From Nephrocerus scutellatus (Eukaryota > Arthropoda > Insecta > Diptera > Pipunculidae): a stretch of DNA of 64,000 bases. Below, in pieces: positions 1 through 10,839 of the stretch. The first letter of the stretch is position 1, and the number at the start of each line of letters is the position of its first letter. The stretch spans positions 92,030,965-92,094,964 of the forward strand of contig OX352765.1 in the NCBI GenBank assembly GCA_947095585.1. Direction: 5' to 3'. The notes beneath the pieces were generated by a model. It searched no databases, was not told where the DNA came from, and worked only from the letters and a program-made list of their open reading frames with translations. The position numbers and the translations under genes were made by a program.

Positions 1-564
1 TATGAGGAAGAGGTGTGCCTTATGGAAATTGGAATTGCATTTGAAGTGGGGAAAACTACTGCAGAGTAAACTGTGGACAATCGATGTGTAAATCATGGGA
101 AGTAACACGATATTGAACTGAAGGATGAATGTGAGCCAAACCTTTTTATTCTGGGCGATGTGAATTTTGGAAACTGCAGCAGCAATCAGCTACTTATTGT
201 TAGGGTTTCTTTGGTCGCCGTTATTTATTCCCTCGTAAACAAGCAGGGAAACAAGATCACTCTGATTAGGAATTTTAGAATCGACGCCGCGACTTTATGT
301 TCGAATTTCACTGGACAATATTTTTTTCACTTTCACTTTGGTGGGTGCTTTAAAGATACGAGTAGATAGATGCTGAATATTATCACCCCTGATGTAGGTA
401 GATACGTACTAAAAACGACTCAATACAATTCTCGCTTGTGCTCTTTTAAGAACATTTTGATTGAGGCTTCGCTAGGAATTTAATTTCCAAAAGGTTAAAG
501 AATGAGCAGAAAATTAAATTAAACCAAACCGACTTAATTTTTTTTATAATTTGCGTACTAGTTA
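1..564. other. Non-coding stretch, nothing recognised
   Basis: The longest open frame here is 69 codons at 160-369 with no recognisable motif. The sequence is AT-rich with no clear repeat structure. I see no gene. Confidence 0.5.
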
Positions 565-870
565 AGGGTTTGGCATCCTTATAATCCTCGGCTATACGCT
601 TGGCACAGCGTGTGCTTTAAGGAAAAGGAGGAGATGTCTATGAGCTTGTGTTTTGAATGCCTGTTAATCATAATGCTGTGGAAAGACTGAGCTTGGCAGA
701 GCATTCCACATACGTGATGTACGGCTGAAGAACGGATCTCTGAACTTAAGTACGTCCAAAGATGGGCTTAAGGGTAAACTGATGAGCATTTAGAGCGCCA
801 CGAGTATTGCGGTTATTCAAGGAGAGGCGGCATGCAGGTTTAATAATAGACTTGTTAGCGTCTAAATGCC
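565..870 (+). repeat. ~300 bp interspersed element, copy 1 (SINE-like)
   Basis: This segment matches the reverse complement of 54433-54735 over most of its length. Shared blocks include CTTGGCACAGCGTG, AAGGAAAAGGAGGAG, CTATGAGCTTGTGTTTTGAA and GCATTTAGAGCGCCACGAGT, always in the same order. A third, short match to its first ~35 bases lies at 17066-17100. One frame reads through a stretch starting GKTELGRAFHIRD, but it has an internal stop and the other copy does not keep it. No Pol III A or B box was found. It may be a SINE, a MITE or the non-coding end of a longer element. Confidence 0.7.
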
Positions 871-1189
871 AAAGGGACGCAAAACTAAATTAACCTTATG
901 AATGGAATTTCAACGACGTCTCAGAAAAGAGTTCTTAGGAAGTTCACCTATAGACAATATTTTTTAAATTATAGGCGAAAATTTCAAAGTTGCGATAAAT
1001 ACCCATTAAATTTTTGAGGAAAACAAAGGAAAAGTAAAGGAAAACAAAAAAGTGCGAGTGCCGGGACTTAAGAGAATTGAGGATCGTAAACATGTTGTTC
1101 GAATCCGAAAGGGAATCTTATGTCGCGCACTAATTTCGAAAACGGCGTTTCATATAAAATCGGTTTTCGATTTAATCACAAGCACAAAC
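871..1189. other. Non-coding stretch before the first C/A-rich array
   Basis: AT-rich sequence with no open frame of note and no repeat recognised elsewhere in the window. Confidence 0.4.
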
Positions 1190-1905
1190 AACCTACAAAC
1201 ATAAACCCCCTATAAAACTACACCTTAATTCCACCAGTTATCATTCACCACCCATCACCTACCCCCGTTAGCCCACAAGACCACCAAGACCACCCAACCG
1301 CCTTAGACACCATCATGACCTCATTAAGATCCCATCAAGACACCCATCAAGACCCTCTCAAGAACCTCCAAAAAACCCCCTAGATACTCTCCTCAAAACC
1401 GTCGTCAATAATTCTCCCTTATCTTCTGAAGATCCCATTGAAGACACCCCTCAATACCTTCATCAAAACCTACCTAAAGACGTACACCTCCACTAGTAAT
1501 CTTCTCCCTACCGTCAACTACCTCCCGTCAAGACAGGCCACTATCATTCAACAACCCCATTAGATCACCCACCTACCTTATACCCCCAAGACACCCTAAA
1601 GACCATTTTAAGGCCCTATTGAGGCCCTCTCAAGAACCACCTTAAGACCCATCCGGGACTCCCATTAAGACATCCTTAAAGATTCTCCTCTTAGCTCCTC
1701 AAGAAGGCCAACCTCTAGATCACCACCACCTCAAAACCCTTCAAACTCATTCAAGAACCCCATAAAGATTGCCTTGCGATTGCCCTCCAGACCACCCTCA
1801 AGATTTCCCACTAAGCTCCTTAATTTCACACTCAAGCTTTCACTCCTCACGACCCTTCAAAACCATCCACAAAACCTCCTTAATACCCCCTAAGAACCGG
1901 CTTAA
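1190..1905 (+). repeat. C/A-rich degenerate minisatellite array 1 (CCTCAAGACC type)
   Basis: About 700 bp built from imperfect 10-25 base blocks around CCCTCAAGAC, CCATCAAGAC and CCTTAAGAC. The + strand is almost only C, A and T, and G occurs nearly always in the AAGAC core, so the strands are strongly asymmetric. It is not translatable over any length. Two more arrays of the same type lie at 9216-9985 and 29990-31230, all in the same orientation. The array ends just before a LINE fragment. Confidence 0.85.
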
Positions 1906-2059
1906 TACTGTAACGTTTATTGTTGGGGTTACGTTCGCCGGAAACCCAGAGTTCGCGACATCGATGAGGTTTTACAAATTAATAGAAGTGTACACATACA
2001 TTTAGGTGTATGATTATTTCTTTTATATCTTTTTATTCGTATATTTACTTACTATATAT

Positions 2060-2270
2060 ACCTTCCTAGCGGAACTGATTAAAATAGGAGGCCCCACATT
2101 ACACCAAGCAATTCATGAAATAATAGTGCAAGTATGGGAGGAAGAAGTGAAGCTGGAAGACTGGCGAAGAGGCATCCTGTGCCCTATACATAAGAAGGAG
2201 ATATCACAAAATTCAGCACTTATCATGGTTGAGTACCGCATATAAGATTTTTACCTCTATCGTTCAGCCT
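2060..2270 (+). pseudogene. LINE-A fragment, N-terminal part of reverse transcriptase
   Basis: The + frame reads ELIKIGGPTLHQAIHEIIV, then a stretch ending WRRGILCPIHKK, then VEYRI. This is the start of the RT domain of RTE-like insect LINEs, where a GG-P motif precedes a conserved CPIHKKGD segment. The same block is found at 62545-62640 (+) and on the - strand at 17990-18080, so it belongs to the family here called LINE-A. The copy is a relic with no endonuclease attached and no continuation past ~2270, where sequence of another LINE on the opposite strand begins. Confidence 0.8.
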
Positions 2271-2289
2271 GTCTTGTCCAAATCGTCCG

Positions 2290-2640
2290 CAAATCTGTGA
2301 AGATCGACTAGAAGACTGTCAATGACTAGTGACCACAGAGGGGAGAAAGTACTCCTCCTTGGGGACATCCCTTAAATGCTGTCACAGATACAGACACTCC
2401 TCCAGAGGAGGAACCAATATCTTGACTTTCAAGCATGGCCCCTATCCAATGATTGGTCGAGATTTCGATACCTCTGTTACTGATTGCCCTTGAAATAGAG
2501 TCGTAGCCAGTGTTATCGAAAGCGCCCTCCAATGTCGAGGAAGGTACACAGGGCCACTTCCTTAGAAAGAAAAGTTCCTTCTATCTTCTTTACAAGAAGG
2601 TTAATGGCACTTTCTGTGCTTTTGCCTTTCCTGTACTGCT
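2290..2640 (-). pseudogene. LINE-B fragment, central reverse transcriptase
   Basis: On the - strand this encodes EGAFDNTGYDSISRAI, then HWIGAMLES, then GCPQGGVLSPL. These correspond to RT motif A (the F-D pair of the catalytic palm) and the PQGGVLSPL motif of I/R1/LOA-type LINEs. Nucleotide sequence at 54320-54960 matches it block for block, with a 300 bp insertion in the second copy. The frame is open for 68 codons only. It directly abuts a LINE-A fragment of opposite orientation and ends in a minisatellite. Confidence 0.85.
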
Positions 2641-2750
2641 TACAACTTACTGCTTACTGCTTACTGCCTACTGCTAACTACTTACTGCTTACAACTTACT
2701 GCTTACTGCTAACTACTTATTGCTTACAACTTACTGCTTAACTTACTGAT
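2635..2750 (+). repeat. TTACTGC minisatellite
   Basis: Tandem copies of a 7-base unit TTACTGC, interleaved with TTACAAC and TAACTAC variants, giving a higher-order period of about 56 bases. It begins inside LINE-B sequence: the flanking LINE has a single TGTACTGCTTAC-like site, which may have seeded the expansion. Confidence 0.85.
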
Positions 2751-5205
2751 AAGATTCTTAGCTTGTCACTAATATCATTCCCATTATTTAGCAAACCATA
2801 TGAAATAGTTCGACTATACATAATTACGGCTTTATGGATGAGGTTTTTCAATTTGTTTCCTGTCGATCACTCTCAGGTAACGCGTTGTATATTATAGAGT
2901 TGTCTCTCGGCATTCTTCTTCTTTTTCTTTCGAAACATGACAGCTTCACATATTTCGTTTCATACCTACCTACCTTTAGCTTCAATGTTCCTGATCTTAA
3001 ATTTTGATCTAATTTGTGCCTGAAATTTCTAATTACCTTAGGAAAATTGCCGAAGAAGGAGGGAAGGCAGAGATATTAATTTGCATTCATCCATTCCATC
3101 GTCCATCCTTCTAATTTGAAACCTCCCTGTAGTGAGTGAGTGGAATTTCAGTCCCTTTTACTTGCGCGCTTGTAAGCTGTTATTCATCACTGACTACCGC
3201 CAAATCAAAATTTTGGCAATAAATTCCATGGACGTACTTTATACAACAGAGGACGACCAATCGGATGCACCGATAAGCGATGGCATTTTGTTAAACGGTA
3301 AACCCTAATTGAAAGCGCGCCTTCATCCTTAAACGAACGTCTTAAGTGAGGCTGAAAGAACCACCATCCACCACAGCACACCACTTTGCGGTCAGCATTG
3401 CATTGCATTGCATTTCCCAATTTGTAATTCGAGAGAAAAGACGATTTCACGCTTGAGAGGTTTTTTAAATCCTGTCCATCAGGCACCCAAGCAGTTACGC
3501 ACGTACTCGTCCCTTGAAATTGCCATTCATTGATTGCGCCCGCATCTCACCGCTACGGATATCGATTTCAACCAACAAATAAAAATACATCGTTCTTTGG
3601 AGAATTATAGTTCTGTAAAAATGAAATAAAAATCGAAAGTGGAAAGGCACTTTCCCATAAGGAACAACAACAACAACAACAACACCAACCACAAAAAGGC
3701 GATAACGCGATCGGAAAATTTCGAAAGTTAATTGGAAACAAATTTGGTCGACTGCTTCAGGTCAAAAGTCGCGAGTCACAATTTTTTGGGTAAATTTATT
3801 GCTTGACGCTGAGATGAAGCTGCTCTCGGATTTAGCGATAATCTCACGAAATGCAGGACAAAGAAAACGCAATGACACCAAGAAGCACACACACACACAG
3901 ATACATGGAGTACAACTCATAAATTGTCGTTCCTTTTTATAATAAATAACTAAAAGATTAAAATTTAAAAAAATTGTATTTGAGGTCACGAATGCGCATA
4001 CGCATACGTTTTACGAGCATGCCAGTCGCGGTGTTAACTGGATAATGATAACCTCTCTCACTGCAAGATTCCTTTGGGAATCATGTTTCCCAAACGGAAC
4101 GTTGGGCTATCAAAGGCAAAAAAATGTCGAGTATGTATTTGAATTTTTTCCTCATTTCCTTAATTAGTTGCGGTTGTTGTTGAGGGATGGAATCTCGGCA
4201 CGCATTGCAAACAAAGGCAAGACATTCACATGAGGATTGGCTTTTTCGGCTCGACTTTTCCCATGCAATTGAAGGTTTTTTTCCTCTCATTTTGGTTAAA
4301 TTGACTTATACCTACTTCTACTTCAACTAGAACTTAGATTCTAATACGACGATCGATCCTCCCACTTGAGATACTCCGTTTGCTGTTTTGACTATAGTTG
4401 CGGTTGGAGGAGAGTTCTTTTGACAGAATGGCGAACGGCGAACGGCACTTGAAAAAATAGTATTCCACTTATCCGGCGTCTACTTAAAACGAGTACTGCT
4501 AAGTACTCGTTGATCTCTTTGATCTTGTGAGTGTTGATTGTTAGTCAAACTCTCAAGGATACGATCGAGTCAAAAGTCTCTTCCAATCAGGAGAGTTGTG
4601 TTAAGCAGATTAAGTTGTTTTAGATTATTTTTCAGTTTCCGAAACCCATAAAAGAAGGTAATAATTCCTAAAAGATCCTGGCGCCTTCTTCTTCTTTTGT
4701 TTTTTTCTTTCTTCTACAACTAAAGTACGTCTCCGTCCTACTGTATAAGTCACTTTAACTTTGTCTCCATTTCAGGATGGTGCTTTCCAGTGACGATGGT
4801 TTGGCATCCGCACAATCTAAGCATCCTCATCGTGGAGCTAATAATTCTACATAAAATATAAAGGTTGTGTCTTACAAAAATCAGAATATGACATATTAGA
4901 GCGGCTATGCCATGAACACCGATATGTTCTTGAGGTGGGCTTCCTAGTCAGCAAAATAATGGATTTCTTTCTTCTCTTACATATGCTAAGATCACCATTA
5001 TCCTATAATTTTGCTTGTTCGCAGAACCATTGTAAAGTGGCAGGTAAAGTAGGTAAAAAGCTTTGAAATTTTTGCATGGGGATTGATGATACAACAAAGT
5101 TATGGTAAGGATTTCTGGAGTGGTAATTCTTGTTATTCTAGTGGGTTTTCTCCCGTTTAACAGAAGCATATTGGCAAAGTTCTCATCTACCTCGACTCAA
5201 CAGTA
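2751..5205. other. Long non-coding stretch with small microsatellites
   Basis: No supported gene. It contains an ACA-type microsatellite at about 3664-3690, a short CA run near 3888-3900 and a TTCTTC-rich patch near 4687-4715. All open frames are under 100 codons and lack motifs. Confidence 0.5.
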
Positions 5206-5209
5206 CAGT

Positions 5210-5705
5210 TCTGTAATATCTTTCTTCATGGGTAACTTCTTCCGAGGATACAAGTGCCGCTTCATTCCAGCTAAATTACTAACTGATCAGCTTTTCACCC
5301 TAATAGGAAACCGATGAAATAATGTCTAGAGTTATAGACTTTGAAGCCGCCTATATAAAGGTATATGAGCCAAGAAAGGATCACTATCAAGTCAATTTCT
5401 CGTCCAATATGGAACTGGTATGCCTGTCCTCTTAAAACCTGCCGTTGGATCAGAGATGTGTGAAAAACAAAGTACACGATGGCGACGTCTGTGATCAGAA
5501 GATCCAAACTCTCAGCTTTCATTCAGATCGAGATGAGGGAAAAACAAAGTACTTGGTGGCGACGTCTGCGATCAAAAGATTCAACATTTGTCCGTCTATT
5601 AAGATTGAGGAGCGCGAATTTGTGCATCTTTCTTACCTAACTCGGTTCAATCAATTTGTGCAGCTTTCTATAATGACTCGGGTCAATCAAAGCAGCCGAT
5701 AACAT
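5210..5705 (+). pseudogene. LINE-A fragment, reverse transcriptase, internally deleted
   Basis: The frame YKCRFIPAKLLTDQLFTL near 5250 aligns with YQCAFIPGKSTTDEIYTLR at 62700, the RT motif around the conserved RPGKSTTDQ segment. After a deletion, two partial copies of a later RT segment follow, reading MATSVIRRSNQ-like and then YLVATSAIKRFN; their counterpart at 63210 reads MVAMSANRRSN. The catalytic YADD region is missing. The repeated CAAAGTAC...GGCGACGTCTG block at 5468-5500 and 5546-5580 shows a local ~80 bp duplication. A dead LINE copy. Confidence 0.75.
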
Positions 5706-5889
5706 AATGGAACCAGAAATATGCACATGATTACCAACAAAACCTACCATAGTCTGTCAAGACTCTTTAAATCCACGCCGGACTTAACATAATAACATCC
5801 AATATGGTGATGTTTTGGGTGTTTTATTTATATGCGTCGTTCTTTCGCTGATTGTTTTGTAAACTGATCCATTGTTTTATCGATTGGGC

Positions 5890-6960
5890 TCATTTTCCAA
5901 CAAAAACCTCTAAACTCCAGCCAACATGCATATCAGCCTGGGAAATCTATAGAAACAGCACTCCAGCTGACAGTTGAAATCGAAGACACACTTCGAAGTA
6001 AAGAAATGCTACTATGCACCTTCATCGACCACCAAGGCGATTTCGACAACACTTACTTCGAAGTAATTCAAACACAAGCTGGAACTACATAGGGTAATAG
6101 ACTCCTCTATCATAGGACCAGGACATTACCAAAATCAACATAGACAACAGACTCAATGATAAAAATAACTGATTGTCAAAGGAACTTCTCAATACCAGAA
6201 TGAAATCAAGTAGAAAATATCATAATTAACCGTCCCCATCATGCATCTCTCTGATATACAGACGGATCTAAAACAAATATAGGGACGGACGTAGGAGTAT
6301 TCGTGCTCAGAACCACAATACGAATACCCCTAGGAAAATATCCAACCGTTTTTAGGCATAAACAACAACAATAGAAGCCTGCTCCCTAGAATGTATCAAA
6401 AGAAGATACAGAAGAACCGAGATCTACATGATCTCCGACAGCCAGGCCACATTGCTAGCATTAAAAGGCCCAGTTGTCAAGTTCAGAACAACGTGGAGCT
6501 GCTACAGCCACTTAAACGAACCAACCAAAACCAACAAGATCAACCTAATGGAGTCTCCCGGCCATTCAGACATCAACGCAAACGAGGCAGCAGACCTCTG
6601 TGAGAAGGCGCAAAAGGAATCTTCAACGGCACCCAACCAAGCATTGCCTATTCCAGAAGCCATTTCAAGAACAAAATAAATGAGTGGGTAATTCACTCAA
6701 AAGACAAACTAAAAAGCTTCTCAAATACAATATAAAAGACATAGGCAAGGCAGTTAAGTTAAACCCCATGCACTCAGATCTCTTGTCTGGTACGAATACA
6801 TGACAGGGCATGGCCCATTCAATGGCCGCTTAATAAAAATGGCGAAATGCAAACGGACCGCTGCCGCTTCTGTAACGAGGCCCACCAACATCTGGGATGC
6901 AAAATAGATTTTAAGGTCGCATTGCCAAGTCTTCTCAGCCCACCAACAATAAAAAAAAAA
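5890..6960 (+). pseudogene. LINE-E relic: RT, RNase H and CCHC end
   Basis: Around 5935-6060 the + strand reads GKSIETALQLTVEIEDTLRS and then CTFIDHQGDFDNTYFEV, an RT motif A region. The rest of RT is deleted. At 6255 the frame reads YTDGSKTNIGTDVGVFV, the start of an RNase H domain. At 6428 it continues ISDSQATLLALKGP and, further on, PGHSDINANEAADL, which hold the D and the H/E...D residues of RNase H. At about 6855 a CRFCNEAH zinc-knuckle-like segment follows a TGHGPFN motif, as at the end of I/Jockey-type ORF2. Several frameshifts and stops make it non-functional. Confidence 0.8.
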
Positions 6961-7094
6961 TGCTGACCTCATAGTCACGTTTGAGAGGAATGAGTCTTAC
7001 AAAGAATTGTTGGCCTCGTATGTTAGACAGAACGGTTCCGGAGACTTTATAATGGCGAGAACTACGAGTGCTACCGCGATGTTGACAATGATGA

Positions 7095-7345
7095 CAGAAT
7101 AGTAAGCCCCAGTTGTCAAGACATCAGCAGGCACGCATGAGCGAAGTAGATCTTGCTAGGAAAGATCTTGCGATAGGAATTATGGGACACGGCAACTAGA
7201 CAGGCCAAGCCTAAGATGGTAGGTTGGCGTAGACCAGGACGCCTAGAGTTTGGACTCGAAATTGGAACCAGTGGAAAGTGTTTTTCTAACCGGACACCGG
7301 TTGTAGAGCCAAATATGGTGATAATGATGATGATCAAAGAAGCTT
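7095..7345 (+). mobile_element. LINE-A 3' end with GATGAT tail
   Basis: The segment runs through AAAGATCTTGCGAT, GGCAACTAGACAGGCCAAGC, AGTTTGGACTCGAAATTGG and GGTTGTAGAGCCAAATATGG, and ends in GATAATGATGATGATC. The same order of blocks follows the RT at 63310-63465, again ending in ATGATGATG, and also occurs at 60010-60215. I take this as the C-terminal coding end plus short 3' UTR and microsatellite tail of the RTE-like LINE-A. Only the 3' end is present, as expected for 5' truncation. Confidence 0.8.
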
Positions 7346-7365
7346 AAGATCACACCGAGCTCTGT

Positions 7366-7644
7366 TTGCTGCTAGATGATGATAATGATGATCAATTACT
7401 CCTAAGCACACATATGGATTCTTCCGACTCTACTTTTGAAGACTTAAAAAATTACATGAGCGTAAAGCAAAAACTCATCACACAAACAACAGCACATGAG
7501 GCCTATCGAAATTTGACACTTTCACTAAGCGTCTGGCAAACATTTACTTTATTTTTTATGTTCCAACCAGCGAGTAAATGTAAAAAATGTGCCTCAAAAC
7601 AAGCAGCAACTGATGTTAATGTGTTTCCGAACATCACTTCGTGA
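7366..7644 (+). CDS. Uncharacterised exon-like open frame
   Basis: The 92-codon frame reads like ordinary protein: an acidic start (DDDNDDQLL), then DSSDSTFEDLKNYMSVKQKL, and a KCKKCASK pair of cysteines. It has none of the Thr/His/Asn runs that mark chance frames over microsatellites here. I recognise no family. It lies just downstream of a LINE-A tail and about 160 bp upstream of the RING-like segment at 7806, on the same strand, so both may descend from one gene, captured exon or DNA transposon. It could still be chance. Confidence 0.2.
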   Translation: MLLDDDNDDQLLLSTHMDSSDSTFEDLKNYMSVKQKLITQTTAHEAYRNLTLSLSVWQTFTLFFMFQPASKCKKCASKQAATDVNVFPNITS

Positions 7645-7806
7645 AGTTGGAATCATATGACCCAACGCTTTGGACAGATCAATAAAAAGAAAGATCTCAT
7701 GTTACCAGAAAGGAATTTCCAATTAATGATATCTGAGTCTGGGCATTATCTGTGTTACCGCGTCTACTTTCCCTTTACTTTCACTCGGATTGTAATGTAA
7801 GCGCAG

Positions 7807-8098
7807 CCGGTCAATTTGCACGGCTGCTACCGATGTATCGATATCACATTACGGGATTATAATCACAGATACAATCAATCAAAGTGTCCTCTATGTCGTC
7901 CTAATGAATGCAAGAATCTGCTTCCTCGGCTATTTGAATATTCAAAAGCAAAACCACAACCCCGGCCAGGTGATTGCGTTAAAGAGGTAAACAGAGAAGA
8001 AGAGATTACCATCGTTTGTCAGATAAACACACACACTCACACTCTTAGAGCGGACGAACGAACGGGTTGGTTGTCTCACCAACGTCGGTCACCTCATT
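7807..8098 (+). pseudogene. RING-finger-like C-terminal half, possible exon fragment
   Basis: The frame reads PVNLHGCYRCIDITLRDYNH, then RYNQSKCPLCRPNECKN. Spacing H-x-C-x2-C followed by C-x2-C resembles the second half of a C3HC4 RING, in which PV-L-C-x-H-x2-C-x2-C precedes CPLCR. One or two residues of the C-x-H part appear deleted. A splice-acceptor-like GCGCAG precedes the frame at 7801-7806, behind a pyrimidine-rich stretch, and donor-like CCAG|GTGATT lies at about 7970. The first half of a RING is not visible upstream. RING proteins are usually E3 ubiquitin ligases. This may be an exon, a pseudogene fragment or coincidence. Confidence 0.3.
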
Positions 8099-8100
8099 GA

Positions 8101-8450
8101 TAAGATTCGATTCTACGATTTGTGAAAATTCAGTAGCCCGTGAGCAGATGGTTTGATGACAAACAACTGAAGCGCTCGTTTCCTTTCGATTTCACATTCA
8201 AGTGATAATCTTGTGCGGCACATTAGAAAGCAACTTCGGACTCGTTGGTCGTTGTGATGAAAGGCGGCACTGCGGTGAGCCTTTGTTTAGCGCTTTTTAG
8301 CGCCTCTAAGTTACCATTTTGATTAGAACATTCCGAAATGGGATGGCATTCGGGCAATTCTGATGACGGGATGCTGACAATTATCATAGCTACCGACAAT
8401 TAATGTCAGCTTGGATACGAGAAAATTTCAATTGCGGATTAATTGGATTA
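8101..8450. other. Non-coding stretch, nothing recognised
   Basis: No open frame with a motif and no internal repeat. It leads into the 192 bp duplicated unit. Confidence 0.4.
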
Positions 8451-8453
8451 ATT

Positions 8454-8760
8454 TTCCCCAAAAGGATTTATCTTTTTAATTACAGGTAACTCACAGTATC
8501 CTACAAGACTACCTCTGTCATCTCAGATTTTGTTGCAAGTAAAAGTTGGGTCGAAAAAGCTCAAAAACCATATTGGTATTCATAGCAAAAGCTGCCAGGA
8601 CGCTCAGTATTTGTTAGTGGATTATCTGATGAGATTATTGGAACTTTCCTCAAAAGGGATTATCTTTTTAATTACAGGTAACTCCCAGTATCCTTCAAAG
8701 CTACCTCTGGGAACTCAGATACACAATTTTGGTATTGATAGCAAAAGCTGCCAGGACGTT
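8454..8760 (+). repeat. 192 bp imperfect tandem duplication
   Basis: The block ATCTTTTTAATTACAGGTAA starts at 8470 and again at 8662. Further shared blocks follow: CAGTATCCT, CTACCTCTG, TTGGTATT and ATAGCAAAAGCTGCCAGGAC. Each unit carries a juxtaposed AG|GT junction (8485|8486 and 8677|8678). The second unit is partial, with a ~35 bp deletion. Confidence 0.8.
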
Positions 8761-9029
8761 AAGGATGTGTGGAACATAGCATGAGCTTAAAAGCTAAAAG
8801 AAATTTGCAGACCCTGTAAAAAAAAGGAATCATTCAGAACAAGACTTTCCTCCTTGTCAGGACAGCTAGTTTCCAACGCGGTCTCGCCATCTATGTACAT
8901 ACTACATAGGGATGTAGCTTATCAAACCCAAGCACAGTTAAACCATTGGTCTAATGCAGAATGTAATTTCATTTGGCTTAAAGTCAAAGTGCGTAACCAT
9001 AAAATTCATTAACGCTTTTTTTTACAGAA

Positions 9030-9215
9030 GCTCTAATTTCGTCAGTAACTGAACTTGTAATGAGTAAGATGCATGTCGACCTTAGACAAGTCAAATTTGA
9101 TTATGACCAGAAACTGAGACAAAAAATACTTCAATGTCCCAAAGGAAGTAAGAATTGTTGGTCATTCGTTAAACGAATTAAAAATAAAATAATATTTCCT
9201 TCCAAAGATTACCTT
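9030..9215 (+). pseudogene. LINE-C fragment, linker between endonuclease and RT
   Basis: The frame reads DYDQKLRQKILQCPKGSKN and then WSFVKRIKNK. This matches the conserved linker of Jockey/CR1-type LINE ORF2, where a QCPKGSK-(F/N)WSF segment lies between the APE endonuclease and the RT. The RT that should follow ~120 codons later is found at 9990, on the same strand, beyond a C/A-rich array. Confidence 0.7.
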
Positions 9216-9985
9216 AAGACCGCCTCAAGATCACCCTCAATACCCCGTTAAGACCAGGTTACAACCGCTATCAATACTTCCTCATCTCAAACCCCCCTTA
9301 AGATTCCCTTCCCTTAAGACCCGTTCTAAATAAACTCAAGACCCCACTTTACACCATCTAAAGACCCTCAAGACTCTACTCATGATCCCATCAAGAACAC
9401 CCGAAAACCTTCTTAAGACCCCTCAAGACTCCACTCACAACATTCTCAAAATCCCGTCAAGATCCCCTCAATACCACCTAAAAAAAAACTCAAAACCCCA
9501 CTAAAGATCCTCTCAAAGCACCATCGAGACACCCTCAAGACTACCTAAAGATTCTCTCAAGAAAACGTCAAAACCTTCATAAGACCCCTCAAGACTACAC
9601 TCACAATCCTCTCAAGATACCCTCAAGATACCCTCAAGACCATCTAAAGACCCCCTCAAACTCCTCTAAAAAAATCCTCTCAAAATACCCTCGAGAACAC
9701 CTCAGGACAACCTAAAGGTCCCCTCAAGACCCCTTCAAGACTTCACTCACGACCCTCTCAAAACCTCCACAAGCCCTAAACACCCTACTAAAAACCCCAT
9801 AGACCCCCCTTAAGACCTCCTACAGACCCCATCAAGACCCCACTCAAGACCCCCTCCCCCAAGACCCCTTAACCCCATCTCAAGACGCCCTAAAGACTCC
9901 TTTATTTCCCCTCAAAATCCCACATGAGGCCCTGTTAAAACCACCACAAGATCCCCTTAAGACCACCTCTTAGCCCCGTCAACGT
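9216..9985 (+). repeat. C/A-rich degenerate minisatellite array 2, inside LINE-C
   Basis: About 770 bp of blocks such as CCCTCAAGAC, CCTCAAAACC and CCACTAAAGAT. G is nearly confined to AAGA. Its right end (CCTGTTAAAACCACC then AAGATCCCCTTAAGACC at 9921-9960) matches 31131-31165 in array 3 almost exactly, so the arrays share history and are not independent low-complexity drift. It sits between two parts of one LINE ORF. Confidence 0.85.
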
Positions 9986-9989
9986 CATA

Positions 9990-10560
9990 AAGCTGATGGG
10001 CCTGATGGTATTCCCGCTATAGTTTCGAAAAGGTGCTTTTCAACGTTGGCATTGCCACTGCGCAGGCTTTTCCACTTCTATTATTCTTCTGAAGTCTTCC
10101 CAAGGAATTAGAAAACATCCTTTATCCAGCCTGTACCGACCCATTACGCTAACAGCAATTCTTTCTAAGGTTATGGAAACGCTGATCAATCGTAAGCTAA
10201 TGCAATACCTTGAATTGCGTGAAATCTTTAGCCACCAGATGTACGGTTTACGTTGGCAACATTCTACAGGTGATCTGATGGCTTATCTTACTGTATAGTG
10301 GATCAAGCTCTTTTGTCGAAAATGAATGCCTATGGAATCTACAAGACACTGATTGATTGGACTAGTAACTACCCTTCTGAACGGTCAGTGCAGGTCCTAT
10401 TCGATAGTTTTAAATCGAATTTTCACCACATAAACATCGGTGTTTCCCAAGGCTCTGCTTTGTCTCCGATACTCTTTCTCATTTTCATTAATTTTTCAAA
10501 AAGCAAAAGGAAGAATTCAACTGCGCTGAACCTAATCTAGTTTTTGACATAAAGAAATTG
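9990..10560 (+). pseudogene. LINE-C reverse transcriptase relic
   Basis: The + strand starts with KADGPDGIPAIVSKRC, the RT motif with the K-A-x-G-P-D-G-I-P signature. After several stops and frameshifts it continues DQALLSKMNAYGIYKTLIDW, then SERSVQVLFD, and GVSQGSALSPILFLIFIN, the (P/S)QGS-LSP motif of Jockey/CR1-type RT. The YADD motif is not reached in frame. Together with the linker at 9030-9215 it is one copy split by the array. Confidence 0.85.
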
Positions 10561-10839
10561 ATTTGCAGTTGTAGTCTTCACGATGCAACTTGCCAGTCCC
10601 AAGCCAGTATTAACTCAATAGTTAGAGCAGGACCGATTTTAAATCCCTGCCGATCTTTGGTTGGCGAGAACCGGTTGAGATATGCAACTCCACAGAGAAC
10701 GCATCATCGCACCGGTAACATCAGGTTGGGCATCTGATGTACCAAAGATATTGGTAACACCAAGCCTTCAGCTGATGTTACAGCCCTTTACCCGCATTTC
10801 GGTATTAAACCACCAGCCACTTCGTAGGTCAAGCCCCGA

